From: Alteromonas sp. LOR
Lineage (GTDB): Bacteria; Pseudomonadota; Gammaproteobacteria; Enterobacterales; Alteromonadaceae
NCBI RefSeq assembly: GCF_000753865.1
Contig: NZ_JQFW01000020.1
Coordinates: 1 to 57,812 of the forward strand
DNA length: 57,812 nt
Direction: 5' to 3'
The translations under genes were made by a program, and so were the position numbers. This document shows, piece after piece, positions 49,197-57,812 of this stretch (position 1 is the stretch's first letter; each line of letters starts with the position of its first letter). The notes below the pieces were generated by a model. That model made no database searches and was not told the DNA's origin. It was given only the letters and a program-made list of their open reading frames with translations.

Positions 49197-49904
49197 TTAG
49201 CCATCTACCTGCCCGCAAAAGCGATATCCTTCACCGTGGATAGTCACAATCAGTTCTTCTTCAGAAGGATGTGATTCAAAGTGCTTGCGGATACGTCTAA
49301 TGGTGACATCTACGGTACGGTCATTAGGGCGCAATTCGCGACCGGTCATTTCCATAATAAGCTGCTCGCGAGTAAGTATTTTTCCAGGGTTGCTTAAAAA
49401 TAAATGCAACGCACGGAACTCACTGCGAGGTAAACGGAACTCTTTGCCGGTAGGCGAGATAAGCGAGCGGCTGTCGCCGTCTAGTATCCAGCCGTTGAAA
49501 TTAACGCGGCTTGGTAAATCATCATCTTCAGAAGAGTTTGTTGTTCTAGACAACAAATTACGGGCTCTTATGGTTAGCTCTCTTGGGTTAAATGGCTTAG
49601 TAAGATAATCATCTGCACCAATTTCCAAACCTAGAATGCGATCTACGTCGTTGTCGCGACCCGTTAGGAAAATTAATCCAACATTTTTACGGTCGCGCAC
49701 TTCTCGCGCTAATATAAGGCCATTTTTACCCGGTAGGTTGATATCCATAATGACCAAATTGATTGCGTGATTCTCGAAGAAATCGTGCATTTGGTTGCCG
49801 TTTTCAGCTTCAAATACATTGTACCCTTCCGCTTCAAATAAACTTTTTAGCGTGGTACGGGTTACCACTTCATCTTCAACAATTAACACATTTGGCGTTT
49901 GCAT
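49197..49904 (-). CDS. arcA: Redox response regulator ArcA
   Basis: A 235-residue OmpR-type response regulator very similar to E. coli ArcA, which represses respiratory genes when oxygen is low. The receiver domain has Asp54 in [12 protein letters not shown] and [20 protein letters not shown]; the winged-helix domain has [37 protein letters not shown] and [10 protein letters not shown]. It lies 157 bases downstream of a membrane histidine kinase gene on the same strand; the gap probably carries its own promoter. ArcB itself is not present in the window. Confidence 0.96.
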   Translation of the reverse strand: MQTPNVLIVEDEVVTRTTLKSLFEAEGYNVFEAENGNQMHDFFENHAINLVIMDINLPGKNGLILAREVRDRKNVGLIFLTGRDNDVDRILGLEIGADDYLTKPFNPRELTIRARNLLSRTTNSSEDDDLPSRVNFNGWILDGDSRSLISPTGKEFRLPRSEFRALHLFLSNPGKILTREQLIMEMTGRELRPNDRTVDVTIRRIRKHFESHPSEEELIVTIHGEGYRFCGQVDG

Positions 49905-50061
49905 GGTGTTCTACACTCTTTCAAAAATACGGTTTAAGCAACTAACTGGTTAAAGTTTAATATTCATACACTTATTTGCAAGTAACTTATGAATATCGCT
50001 ACTGTTAGGATTTTGGGGTTAGCCAACAAATTTCAACAAAAGTTCATACTTTATACAGTGA

Positions 50062-51717
50062 CTACACATTTTTCGCATCAGAAACGGGGAATATAATTAC
50101 AAATTCCACTCCGTTGCCTTCTTCGCTCGTTAAGGTAATAGAGCCAAGAAGTGCTTGTGTCACTAAGTTGTATACGAGATGCATACCTAGACCGGAGCCA
50201 CCTTGTCCACGCTTCGTTGTTACGAAGGGATCGAAGATACGCTTGCGGATCTCAGGCGGTATGCCTTTACCATCATCGGAATAAACTAATTTTAATTTGT
50301 CGTCACTAACTAATTCAGCACGAATATTTATCGTGCCTGTTTCCATGAATTCAAATCCATGGATAACGGAATTCATTATTAGATTAATCAATATTTGATT
50401 AATTGGGCCAGCCTTGGTTTCAACGCTTAAGGTAGGGTCGCATTTCACGTTGATGTTGTGTTTTAATTTTTTGAGCCGAGGCTGTAACGAGAGTAGTATC
50501 TCATTAACTAGCTGTTCAACGCAAAAACTTCGACTATTTTCTGAAGATTGGTCTACCGCGACCTGTTTAAAGCTCGATATAAGCTCAGCTGCGCGGTTTA
50601 AATTGCGATATATGATGTTTAAGTTCTCGTTGCTTTCATCAATAAAGCGTTTCATTGCGCTTGCTTTCAACGTTTTGTCTTCGAAACCTTTCTGAATAAC
50701 TGCTAATCGGTCTAACATCATGGTTGAGGCAGTAACCCCTAACCCAATTGGCGTATTCACTTCGTGTGCCACTCCAGCTACCATATCGCCAAGTGACGCC
50801 ATCTTTTCATTCTGTACAATTTGTCTTTGGAATTGATGCAGCTTTTCTAAGGTTTGTATAAGTTCGCGATTCGCGTCTTTAAGCGCAGTGGTTCGTTCAT
50901 TAACCATCTCTTCTAAACTTGAATTAAGCTTGCGATGACGCTCTTCAGCCTGCTGCTGCATCTCCATATACTCTTGCATTCGATAAAGCATAACGTTTAT
51001 CGCATCAGCTAACGTGTCTAACTCTTGTATTTTTGACCCTCTCGCACGAGATGAGTAATCTCGGTGACGTGAAGTTTGCTGAAGAAAGTGAGTTAATGAC
51101 TGAATTGGACTCGAAATGCCTAATTGCATTTTAAATGCGGTGTAAAAGGCAATGAACAGCAGTATGACAACCGCAGTAAGATGGGTAAATATGGCGCTTT
51201 GTGTAAGGCTATTAAACTCTCTTGTAGAGAGTCTCAGGTATACCCAACCCAAGTGTATGCCGGTTTCTGCATCAAACGACTTCGTACTGACTTCTAAATA
51301 ATCCCCGGTATCCGAAATGGTAGGGTTTAGCAGCAGTGACTCTAATTGTGCTTCTTTACCGCCGGTCATGAGCTGACCTACTTTGTTATATGACGCAAAT
51401 ATTTGCGGCACTTCCACATTAGCCTGCTGCCGATTCTTTTTACGGTATACATGTGCATTGAGTACATAAGGGGCCGCAACGAGATGGCCCAACTCTTTTG
51501 CTATGCCTTCGTCTTTATTATTGAAAATATATTGGGAAGAGGTTCTGGCGACAAGGTCAGACAGCACAAAGGCTGTGTTATTGAGTTCGTTGCGATAATT
51601 ATCTATTTGCATGTACAAAGACAAACAAGACAGTATCGCAAGCGACACAGTGACCACAGACATCACAGTCCACAAAAATACGTTGCGTATAGAAAGCTTG
51701 CTTGCTTTGTCTGTCAT
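50062..51717 (-). CDS. Membrane sensor histidine kinase
   Basis: A 551-residue kinase. Transmembrane helices (about 13-35 and 178-196) flank a periplasmic sensor domain of about 140 residues. A HAMP linker (195-250), a coiled coil (260-300), the HisKA phosphoacceptor His318 in GVAHEVNTPIG and an ATPase domain with NLIMNSVIHGF, DDGKGIPPEIRKR and GSGLGMHLV follow. It has no receiver or Hpt domain, unlike ArcB. The gene precedes arcA on the same strand, so it could signal to ArcA, but this is only suggested by position. Confidence 0.88.
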   Translation of the reverse strand: MTDKASKLSIRNVFLWTVMSVVTVSLAILSCLSLYMQIDNYRNELNNTAFVLSDLVARTSSQYIFNNKDEGIAKELGHLVAAPYVLNAHVYRKKNRQQANVEVPQIFASYNKVGQLMTGGKEAQLESLLLNPTISDTGDYLEVSTKSFDAETGIHLGWVYLRLSTREFNSLTQSAIFTHLTAVVILLFIAFYTAFKMQLGISSPIQSLTHFLQQTSRHRDYSSRARGSKIQELDTLADAINVMLYRMQEYMEMQQQAEERHRKLNSSLEEMVNERTTALKDANRELIQTLEKLHQFQRQIVQNEKMASLGDMVAGVAHEVNTPIGLGVTASTMMLDRLAVIQKGFEDKTLKASAMKRFIDESNENLNIIYRNLNRAAELISSFKQVAVDQSSENSRSFCVEQLVNEILLSLQPRLKKLKHNINVKCDPTLSVETKAGPINQILINLIMNSVIHGFEFMETGTINIRAELVSDDKLKLVYSDDGKGIPPEIRKRIFDPFVTTKRGQGGSGLGMHLVYNLVTQALLGSITLTSEEGNGVEFVIIFPVSDAKNV

Positions 51718-51823
51718 GTCCGTTTTATTTTCAATCCACTTTGCTATGCCATTTTAATATTGGCGCATATCTTGGCAAAAAGAAAGGTAAGTAGACACAA
51801 TAATTTATGTGTTACTCAGCGCA

Positions 51824-53248
51824 TTAATTCCACATGCTGCGGTACAGTTTTTGGTAATTCTGCGCCGCAGTGTGCCATGTAAAGCGTGTTTTCATTCCTC
51901 GAATTTGCATTGCCCTAAAAGCGTCCCTATCTTCATAAAAGGCAAGCAATGCTCTGCGAATGCAGCTAAGCAACGCGGTAGGTGATGGTTCATCAAACAC
52001 GAAGCCAGTGCGCAGGCTGTTGTCGCCGGTATCGACAACGGTGTCTTTCAATCCACCTACTGAGCGCACTATGGGTATAGTGCCATATGCAAGGCTGTAC
52101 ATCTGATTTAAGCCGCAAGGCTCAAATTGAGATGGCATTAAAAAGAAGTCTGCGCCTGCTTCAACCAAATGAGCATGCTCTGAACTAAAACCATTGATGA
52201 ACGCAAACTGATTAGGGTGCTGCTGCGCAAATTCGCCCAAGTCCATACACACCTTTGGATCGCCCGTGCCCACAATAACCATTTGAATATTATGCGCAAT
52301 CAGGTCGTCGAGAATAGGGAGTATATAACTGAATCCCTTTTGCTCAGTGAGTCGACACACCATGCCGATAAGAGGCACGCTAACGTTCTCTGGTAAATCA
52401 GATTTTTGTTGCAGCACTTTTTTACAGGTTTGCTTGGCGTGTAAATTATCTACCGTGTAGTTTTCAGGCAGAAATGAATCTGTTTCGGGGTTCCACTGGG
52501 TGTAGTCACATCCGTTTAATATACCGCTTAAATCATTTTTGCGATTTACCAATCGCTCGTGGAGCCCGTGACTGCCTAGGTCAGTGAGAAGCTCAGTAGC
52601 ATAGTTGGGACTTACGGTAGTGACCTTGGTGGCAAATTCAATGCCGCTTTGTAGCATATTGATATAGCCGCCATGAACCTGACTACCAATATCGGGATGA
52701 TGACGCAAAAACGGAATAGCATCTAGTTTATGTACGCCCTGAAATGCGGCATTGTGAATAGTAAAAACGGTTTTGGTATTATCGAAATAGTCAGTTTTTT
52801 CATTCGACAATAAAAACGGAAGCATCGCCGTATGCCAATCATGGCAATGAATGACTTGGGGCTTAAGAGAAAGTGCTTTTAGTGCATGCAGCACCGCGCC
52901 ACTGAAAAAACTAAACCGCTCGCCATTGTCGCTGAAGGCATCGTATGCGTCGGAATAAAGGCCGTCGCGCATGAAAAAGTCTGGGGCGTCGATGAAGTAA
53001 ATCGGTATGCCGTGCCACTGAAGGTGCTTTAGCTTGAAATGATACACTTTACCTTCGGTGAAAAGGGTGTGTACCTCCTCGTCTTCAGGTAAGTCTAACT
53101 GTTCTTTCAGCGTCTTGTAGTACGGCATAACAATACAGATGTTTTCATCGAGCGCCTGTAATGCCAAGGGGAGTGCTTTACCTACGTCAGCGAGACCACC
53201 CGTTTTTACGAGTTCCTCTACTTCCGAGATAGCAAATACAATGTCCAC
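51824..53248 (-). CDS. glgA: Glycogen synthase
   Basis: A 474-residue GT5 glycosyltransferase that extends alpha-1,4-glucan from ADP-glucose. The ADP-glucose site KTGGLADVG lies at 15-23, and the C-terminal SQFEPCGLNQMYSLAYGTIPIVRSVGGL holds the conserved Glu. Length is close to the 477 of E. coli GlgA. No glgB, glgC or glgP is adjacent. It stands 158 bases from rsmC and about 106 from the kinase gene. Confidence 0.95.
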   Translation of the reverse strand: MDIVFAISEVEELVKTGGLADVGKALPLALQALDENICIVMPYYKTLKEQLDLPEDEEVHTLFTEGKVYHFKLKHLQWHGIPIYFIDAPDFFMRDGLYSDAYDAFSDNGERFSFFSGAVLHALKALSLKPQVIHCHDWHTAMLPFLLSNEKTDYFDNTKTVFTIHNAAFQGVHKLDAIPFLRHHPDIGSQVHGGYINMLQSGIEFATKVTTVSPNYATELLTDLGSHGLHERLVNRKNDLSGILNGCDYTQWNPETDSFLPENYTVDNLHAKQTCKKVLQQKSDLPENVSVPLIGMVCRLTEQKGFSYILPILDDLIAHNIQMVIVGTGDPKVCMDLGEFAQQHPNQFAFINGFSSEHAHLVEAGADFFLMPSQFEPCGLNQMYSLAYGTIPIVRSVGGLKDTVVDTGDNSLRTGFVFDEPSPTALLSCIRRALLAFYEDRDAFRAMQIRGMKTRFTWHTAAQNYQKLYRSMWN

Positions 53249-53406
53249 GGGTTATCCCTTCTATAATCACTGCTAAAGTGTCAACGGTTACGTATGAGCA
53301 AATATACATTGCTTCGTTTAACTAACAAGCTACCAGTACGATATAAATTGTTTAACTAGGATGCAAAGCTTATCCGTTTTTTATTTTACTCCCCCCAGCT
53401 TAGTCC

Positions 53407-54489
53407 TTATAGCGATGCATCATAAATTGAGAACTGCGATGTTTGCGCTTTGGTGTAAACCGTTGCAAACTCCTCTGCCAACAACCCCGGATAGGGCAGA
53501 AAACGGTTGGCAACCATTTGCAATGTCCCTTTAGAGGTAAGCTGTTTTTTTGCATCAGAAATAAAACGCTTTGTAATGGTGTAATCGGTTTTTATCCCGG
53601 TGTGGAATGGCGGGTTTGTTATAATATGCTGCACCTTTTGAGATACACCATGTAAGCCGTCGGCCGCAAAAATCGTAGCGCTTAGTTCATTTTCCGCAAG
53701 AGTCAGTGCGCTGCAGTAGAGGGCTAGTGCGCTAACGTCAGATAAGAAAAATGTTAAGTGAGGGTATTTGAGCATAAGGTAGCTAGCTATAACACCTGCA
53801 CCGCAGGCAAAGTCTAGTACGTTGCCCCGCATAGACGTAGAGTGCTTTTGAAGCAGCAACAACGTGCCGGCATCGAGCTCTTTATGGCTAAACACGCCAG
53901 GCATTGACGCTACATTCCACGAGGTTTCGTCTACTTCATAAAGATTAACGTCTACCCAAGCATCAGGCTCAAAAGCGCCATGGGTTTGTTCAAGTACCAC
54001 GGTAACTAAACTGCAGTGTCGAGCAGAGTCAATTTTTTGAGGAGAGCCATACTGCTGCATGAGCTTCGCGGCGCTCTTTATTCCACCTTTATTTTCACCA
54101 ACAACATGAATTCGCCCGTGCTCTCCCACCATACCTGCAGCCATGCGCAGTAGCAATTGGAAGTGGGTTTTCGCCTTTGGCAAAAACAACATGACATCGG
54201 TAAATGCATTTTCAGTGGTAACAAAAGGTGCAAAAGTATGCGTGTGGTTACCAACCTTTTGTGTTACTTCAAAACCCGACTTGTCGATATCTCGGCTGTC
54301 TAGAGTTACAGAAGGTATTACCCTGACACTTTCTGCAAAAATATCAAAATACTGATGAATAACCGTAATGTCGGATGACTTCAAACCATCCAGAAAGTAG
54401 GCATCTGAAGGATTAACAAACGCCCATTTTCCTTCTTCAAATAATGAGATGTTTCGCTCAAGAAGTTGGCTTTGAGGAGATAAAATCAT
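53407..54489 (-). CDS. rsmC: 16S rRNA (guanine-N2)-methyltransferase RsmC-like
   Basis: A 360-residue tandem methyltransferase-fold protein. The N-terminal half is degenerate; the C-terminal half has the SAM motif VLDFACGAG at 224-232 and the catalytic NPPF at 292-295. It matches RsmC, which makes m2G1207 in 16S rRNA; RlmG (m2G in 23S rRNA) has the same architecture, so the exact target is less certain. Its ATG overlaps the last base of the trmB stop codon. Confidence 0.82.
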   Translation of the reverse strand: MILSPQSQLLERNISLFEEGKWAFVNPSDAYFLDGLKSSDITVIHQYFDIFAESVRVIPSVTLDSRDIDKSGFEVTQKVGNHTHTFAPFVTTENAFTDVMLFLPKAKTHFQLLLRMAAGMVGEHGRIHVVGENKGGIKSAAKLMQQYGSPQKIDSARHCSLVTVVLEQTHGAFEPDAWVDVNLYEVDETSWNVASMPGVFSHKELDAGTLLLLQKHSTSMRGNVLDFACGAGVIASYLMLKYPHLTFFLSDVSALALYCSALTLAENELSATIFAADGLHGVSQKVQHIITNPPFHTGIKTDYTITKRFISDAKKQLTSKGTLQMVANRFLPYPGLLAEEFATVYTKAQTSQFSIYDASL

Positions 54490-55208
54490 TAAGAGGTTCG
54501 CTCATAAATAAGATCCCAAACGCCGTGACCTAACTTTTGTCCGCGGGTTTCAAATTTAGTGATGGGGCGGTAGTCAGGGCGAGGCACGTAATCGCCTTCA
54601 GGTGCTGTATTGGTATAGCCTTCGTTGGCATTGGCAACTTCAGCCATATGCTGCGCATACGGTTCCCAATCTGTTGCCATATGCAGGTGTCCGCCTATCG
54701 CTAGCTTGGTTCGTATTAATTCTACAAACTCAGCTTGTACAATTCGACGTTTGTGGTGGCGCTTTTTATGCCAAGGGTCGGGGAAAAATAGTTGCAGGCG
54801 CGACAAGCTCTCCTGGGGTAGCATATTTTTGAGAACTTCAACCGCATCGTGTTCCATTACGCGAAGATTGGTTAGTCCTAGTTCACCTGCATCTCCTAAG
54901 CATGCGCCTACGCCAGGTCGGTGAACCTCTATACCGATAAAGTCTTTCTCTGGTGAAGCTGCAGCCATCTCAACCAGCGACTTACCCATGCCGAAACCTA
55001 TCTCAACGACTACAGGTGCCTCGCGGCCAAACAGCTCAGACAAAGAAATAGGCGTATCACAATAGTCTATTCCCATGGTTGGCCAGTGTTCCTCTAGCGC
55101 TTTTTCTTGTCCTTTTGTAAGCCGACCTTCGCGCTTAACGTAGCTTTTTACTTTACTGATATATACACCGGCAGCTTCTGCTTCTGCCTGACTTTTGAAT
55201 TGCCTCAT
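54489..55208 (-). CDS. trmB: tRNA (guanine-N7)-methyltransferase TrmB
   Basis: A 239-residue SAM-dependent enzyme making m7G46 in t[17 protein letters not shown] is the SAM site; [32 protein letters not shown] and [17 protein letters not shown] are TrmB signatures. Length equals E. coli TrmB. A TTG two codons upstream (55214) is in frame but too close to the ribosome site; the ATG is preferred. Confidence 0.96.
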   Translation of the reverse strand: MRQFKSQAEAEAAGVYISKVKSYVKREGRLTKGQEKALEEHWPTMGIDYCDTPISLSELFGREAPVVVEIGFGMGKSLVEMAAASPEKDFIGIEVHRPGVGACLGDAGELGLTNLRVMEHDAVEVLKNMLPQESLSRLQLFFPDPWHKKRHHKRRIVQAEFVELIRTKLAIGGHLHMATDWEPYAQHMAEVANANEGYTNTAPEGDYVPRPDYRPITKFETRGQKLGHGVWDLIYERTS

Positions 55209-55293
55209 TTGCAATGCCTTTCATACCCAATTTTATGCTGGCGCATTATCCACTTACCCACCTTATATGCAACGCTAGAATACAAATTCTGTG

Positions 55294-56040
55294 TTATTTT
55301 TGTACGCCAATGCACTTGCCAACAATAGTCGCTAACTGGCTGGTTTGTTCAAGTGGGATCATGTGCCCCGTGTTTTCAAATTCATACAGTGATGCATTAG
55401 GTAGCGACTTCGCTGCGTACCTAAGCGAATCTATGTGTGCAATATTGTCATCAATTGCGCCTACAAGTGTTACTGGCGCATTAATCTTTTCTAGTAATTT
55501 AAGTGTATTCTCTCTTGGTGTCGTGGCAAGTGTGTGCGCTAACAACGTGCTTTTTCCTAAATCTTTAGCCATGGACGTAACGACTTCAGTCACGTTTGTG
55601 TCTGCTAAGCGGGAAGGGTGGATAAAGCGAGCAAGATAGTTGTGGTTGTCAGGTTTAAATTGCCCTTTTTTAAGGCTTTTGACCATGGTTTCACGCTGGC
55701 TTATTTCATTTGCCGACAAACCAGCAGGATCGTATGCAATTAGCGTGATAGAAGCGATATTCGCCTTATTTCGAGCGGCGATAAGCGAAGCGATGTAGCC
55801 ACCCATGGAATAGCCAACAAGGTGCACTTTTTCATCAGCAAGTATTCGGTCTTCGCTTAGTGCAAGCATGTCGTCTTTCGAGGTTGCCCACTGCAGAGGA
55901 ACAAAGCGACGTTGGGCTATAGAAAGCTGCCGCCAGAGGGGCATAAAGATGCGTTCGTCACAAAGAGTTCCGGGGAAAAATAATACGGGGGCTTGTGCAG
56001 ACACGCGATACCTTAAATAAAAACGAAGAAGAGCGTACAT
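55294..56040 (-). CDS. Alpha/beta-fold hydrolase
   Basis: A protein of 248 residues (up to 253 if the upstream GTG at 56055 is used) with an alpha/beta hydrolase fold: oxyanion segment FFPGTLCDERIF, nucleophile Ser in HLVGYSMGGYIAS, Asp in VTLVGAIDDNIAH and His in FENTGHMIPLEQ. No signal peptide is certain. It resembles the BioH/MenH-like branch by the FPGTLCD opening, but the substrate is unknown. It diverges from mutY. Neither candidate start has a good ribosome site. Confidence 0.82.
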   Translation of the reverse strand: MYALLRFYLRYRVSAQAPVLFFPGTLCDERIFMPLWRQLSIAQRRFVPLQWATSKDDMLALSEDRILADEKVHLVGYSMGGYIASLIAARNKANIASITLIAYDPAGLSANEISQRETMVKSLKKGQFKPDNHNYLARFIHPSRLADTNVTEVVTSMAKDLGKSTLLAHTLATTPRENTLKLLEKINAPVTLVGAIDDNIAHIDSLRYAAKSLPNASLYEFENTGHMIPLEQTSQLATIVGKCIGVQK

Positions 56041-56144
56041 GCTACCATAGCGCACAGTGAATAGAATGTTTATTCAAACTGGTAAATGAAGGTGTTTTAG
56101 CAAGTGAATAATACACAAGGTATAGACGTAAGTTTCAGAATAAT

Positions 56145-57200
56145 ATGACAAAAACAATGCACAATAACAGTTTTGCACAACGGGTTTTAGCGTGGTTCGA
56201 TGAGCATGGTAGAAAGCATTTACCGTGGCAGCAAGATGTGACGCCCTATAAGGTGTGGGTATCTGAAATCATGCTGCAGCAAACGCAGGTTGCCACCGTT
56301 ATCCCATACTTCAATCGATTTATGGCGTCATACCCAAGCGTATTCGAGCTAGCCAATGCATCGCAAGATGACGTGTTGCATCATTGGACGGGGCTTGGCT
56401 ATTACGCTCGTGCTCGAAACCTGCATAAAGCGGCTAAAACACTGGTTGATGATTACGAAGGCGTTTTTCCTCCCACACTTGACGAAGTGGTGTCGCTTCC
56501 CGGTATAGGCCGCTCTACCGCGGGGGCCATACTTTCGCTATCAAGAGACGAGCGTTATCCCATTTTAGATGGCAACGTAAAGCGTGTGTTAGCGCGTTAT
56601 TATGCTATTGAAGGATGGCCCGGGCAAAAAGCCGTAGAGAATGCCCTGTGGGAAGTGGCTGAGAAAAATACGCCACAAAATCGCTGTGCGAACTACACTC
56701 AGGTGATGATGGATTTAGGTGCCATGGTCTGCACCCGCAGCAAGCCAAAGTGTGATGAGTGCCCTTTACAACGTGATTGCGTGGCTTTTGCACAAGGTAA
56801 GCAAACTGACTATCCGGGTAAGAAACCTAAAAAAGTAACGCCGGTTAGACAAACCTACATGCTCATCCCTATGTTTGGGCAGCAAGTGTTTCTAGAGCAG
56901 CGTCCTCAAAGTGGTATCTGGGGAGGCTTATACGGGTTTTTAGAAGCGCAATCTGCTGAAGAGGGTATATCGTTACTTGCTCAAAGGGGCATTGAAGTAG
57001 AGGAAATACAGCAACTAGATGAATTCAGACACACATTTAGCCATTTTCATTTAGATATAACCCCGCTTATCGCCGTGGTAAACTCAACGCCACAAAAGCG
57101 GGTGGCAGAAAATGAGTCGAGATGGTTCTTGCTTGATGAGCCTATTGAAGTGGGTTTAGCTGCCCCAACAACAAAGATAATCAAAACACTGGCAAAATAA
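56145..57200 (+). CDS. mutY: Adenine DNA glycosylase MutY
   Basis: A 351-residue base-excision repair enzyme that removes adenine opposite 8-oxoguanine. Catalytic Glu41 in [11 protein letters not shown], the helix-hairpin-helix [13 protein letters not shown] with catalytic Asp in [10 protein letters not shown], the iron-sulphur cluster C-x6-C-x2-C-x5-C ([17 protein letters not shown]) and a C-terminal NUDIX-like domain with a WGGLYGFLE segment are all seen. It is followed by yggX 54 bases on, the order found in E. coli. Confidence 0.97.
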   Translation: MTKTMHNNSFAQRVLAWFDEHGRKHLPWQQDVTPYKVWVSEIMLQQTQVATVIPYFNRFMASYPSVFELANASQDDVLHHWTGLGYYARARNLHKAAKTLVDDYEGVFPPTLDEVVSLPGIGRSTAGAILSLSRDERYPILDGNVKRVLARYYAIEGWPGQKAVENALWEVAEKNTPQNRCANYTQVMMDLGAMVCTRSKPKCDECPLQRDCVAFAQGKQTDYPGKKPKKVTPVRQTYMLIPMFGQQVFLEQRPQSGIWGGLYGFLEAQSAEEGISLLAQRGIEVEEIQQLDEFRHTFSHFHLDITPLIAVVNSTPQKRVAENESRWFLLDEPIEVGLAAPTTKIIKTLAK

Positions 57201-57245
57201 GTCGCGCACACTGTCGCGATTGGTGTTTATAAGATAAGACAATAG

Positions 57246-57527
<282 letters not shown>

Positions 57528-57597
57528 CCAAAATGCCACATTTTGTGTAAACAATGTGCAAACGGTCACAAAAGTGAAAAAAAAGCGGGTAAAACGG

Positions 57598-57626
57598 TTG
57601 ACTTGTTAGGCCGAAATCCGTTTAAT
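57598..57626 (+). promoter_or_regulatory. Promoter of the tRNA-Phe gene
   Basis: TTGACT (57598-57603) and TTTAAT (57621-57626) are 17 bases apart, each 5 of 6 to consensus. A CG-containing discriminator follows (ACGCACCC), as in stringently controlled stable-RNA promoters. Confidence 0.75.
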
Positions 57627-57677
57627 ACGCACCCATAGCAGCACAGGCCGAAAACGCTTGTAACGCAAACGAGTTTC

Positions 57678-57753
57678 GCCTCGATAGCTCAGTTGGTAGA
57701 GCAGCGGATTGAAAATCCGCGTGTCCCTGGTTCGATCCCGGGTCGAGGCACCA
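57678..57753 (+). tRNA. tRNA-Phe (anticodon GAA)
   Basis: A 76-base cloverleaf with a 7-bp acceptor stem GCCTCGA/TCGAGGC, an AGCTCAGTTGGTAGAGC D-arm, a GAA anticodon in a TTGAAAA loop, a GGTTCGATCCC T-arm region and encoded CCA at 57751-57753. Confidence 0.97.
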
Positions 57754-57761
57754 TCATCAAG

Positions 57762-57789
57762 GCCCTTGCAGAAATGCGAGGGCTTTTTT
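57762..57789 (+). terminator. Terminator of the tRNA-Phe gene
   Basis: A 9-bp stem (GCCCTTGCA/TGCGAGGGC, one wobble) with a GAAA loop is followed by six T residues. Confidence 0.85.
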
Positions 57790-57812
57790 GATTCTGGTGA
57801 TTGTAAAAGCTC

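Noticed and set aside
51403..51882. 159-residue plus-strand ORF spanning the kinase start and glgA end
   Set aside because: It is Cys- and His-rich with no motif and overlaps two real genes on the other strand.
55214..55639. 141-residue plus-strand ORF opposite the hydrolase gene
   Set aside because: Most of it overlaps the hydrolase, whose catalytic motifs are intact; no recognisable product.

Overview
The window looks like chromosomal DNA from a marine gammaproteobacterium of the Alteromonas type. The basis is the mix of genes: a TonB-dependent receptor beside a SapC protein and a flavin-dependent halogenase, a complete Vibrio/Shewanella-like MSHA pilus cluster, the enterobacterial-like order mreB-mreC-mreD-maf-rng-yhdP-tldD, and moderate, AT-leaning base composition. 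The genus is inferred from gene content and not measured. No insertion sequence, prophage, CRISPR array or rRNA gene was seen; nearly all DNA is ordinary single-copy coding sequence.

Region 1 (1-9546) is a minus-strand galactoside-use locus. It holds a TonB-dependent receptor, a tryptophan-halogenase-like flavoprotein, a SapC-family protein, an SGLT-type sodium/sugar symporter and a GH36 alpha-galactosidase. Hairpins lie after the receptor, after the symporter and after the galactosidase. A LacI-type operator candidate overlaps a possible receptor promoter. Region 2 (9547-13682) is the glycerol-3-phosphate set: glpK divergent from glpR, then glpD, with GlpR-like half-sites in both control regions.

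Region 3 (13683-31457) is the MSHA type IV pilus cluster: a MshF-like protein, mshI, a PilN-like gene, mshJ, K, L, M, N, E, G, F, B, A, C, D, O, P and Q, all on the plus strand and mostly overlapping or closely spaced. It encodes the inner-membrane platform, secretin, two ATPases, the pilins and a large putative tip protein. Region 4 (31458-42782) is the cell-shape and envelope operon mreBCD-maf-rng-yhdP-nitrilase-tldD. Region 5 (42815-44776) is darP/yjgA divergent from pmbA, the partner of tldD.

Region 6 (44774-49137) is an AraC-family regulator divergent from a GH2 beta-galactosidase. A 54-bp inverted repeat lies between pmbA and araC and supplies the stop codon of both. Region 7 (49197-57812) holds arcA, a simple membrane histidine kinase, glgA, rsmC, trmB and an alpha/beta hydrolase on the minus strand, then mutY, yggX and tRNA-Phe on the plus strand.

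I found no clearly undescribed defence or mobile system. The observations most worth a second look are the 54-bp repeat that ends two genes, the halogenase/SapC pair in a sugar locus, the second MshF-like gene at the front of the MSHA cluster, the apparent internal duplication in MshQ, and the non-ArcB kinase next to arcA.
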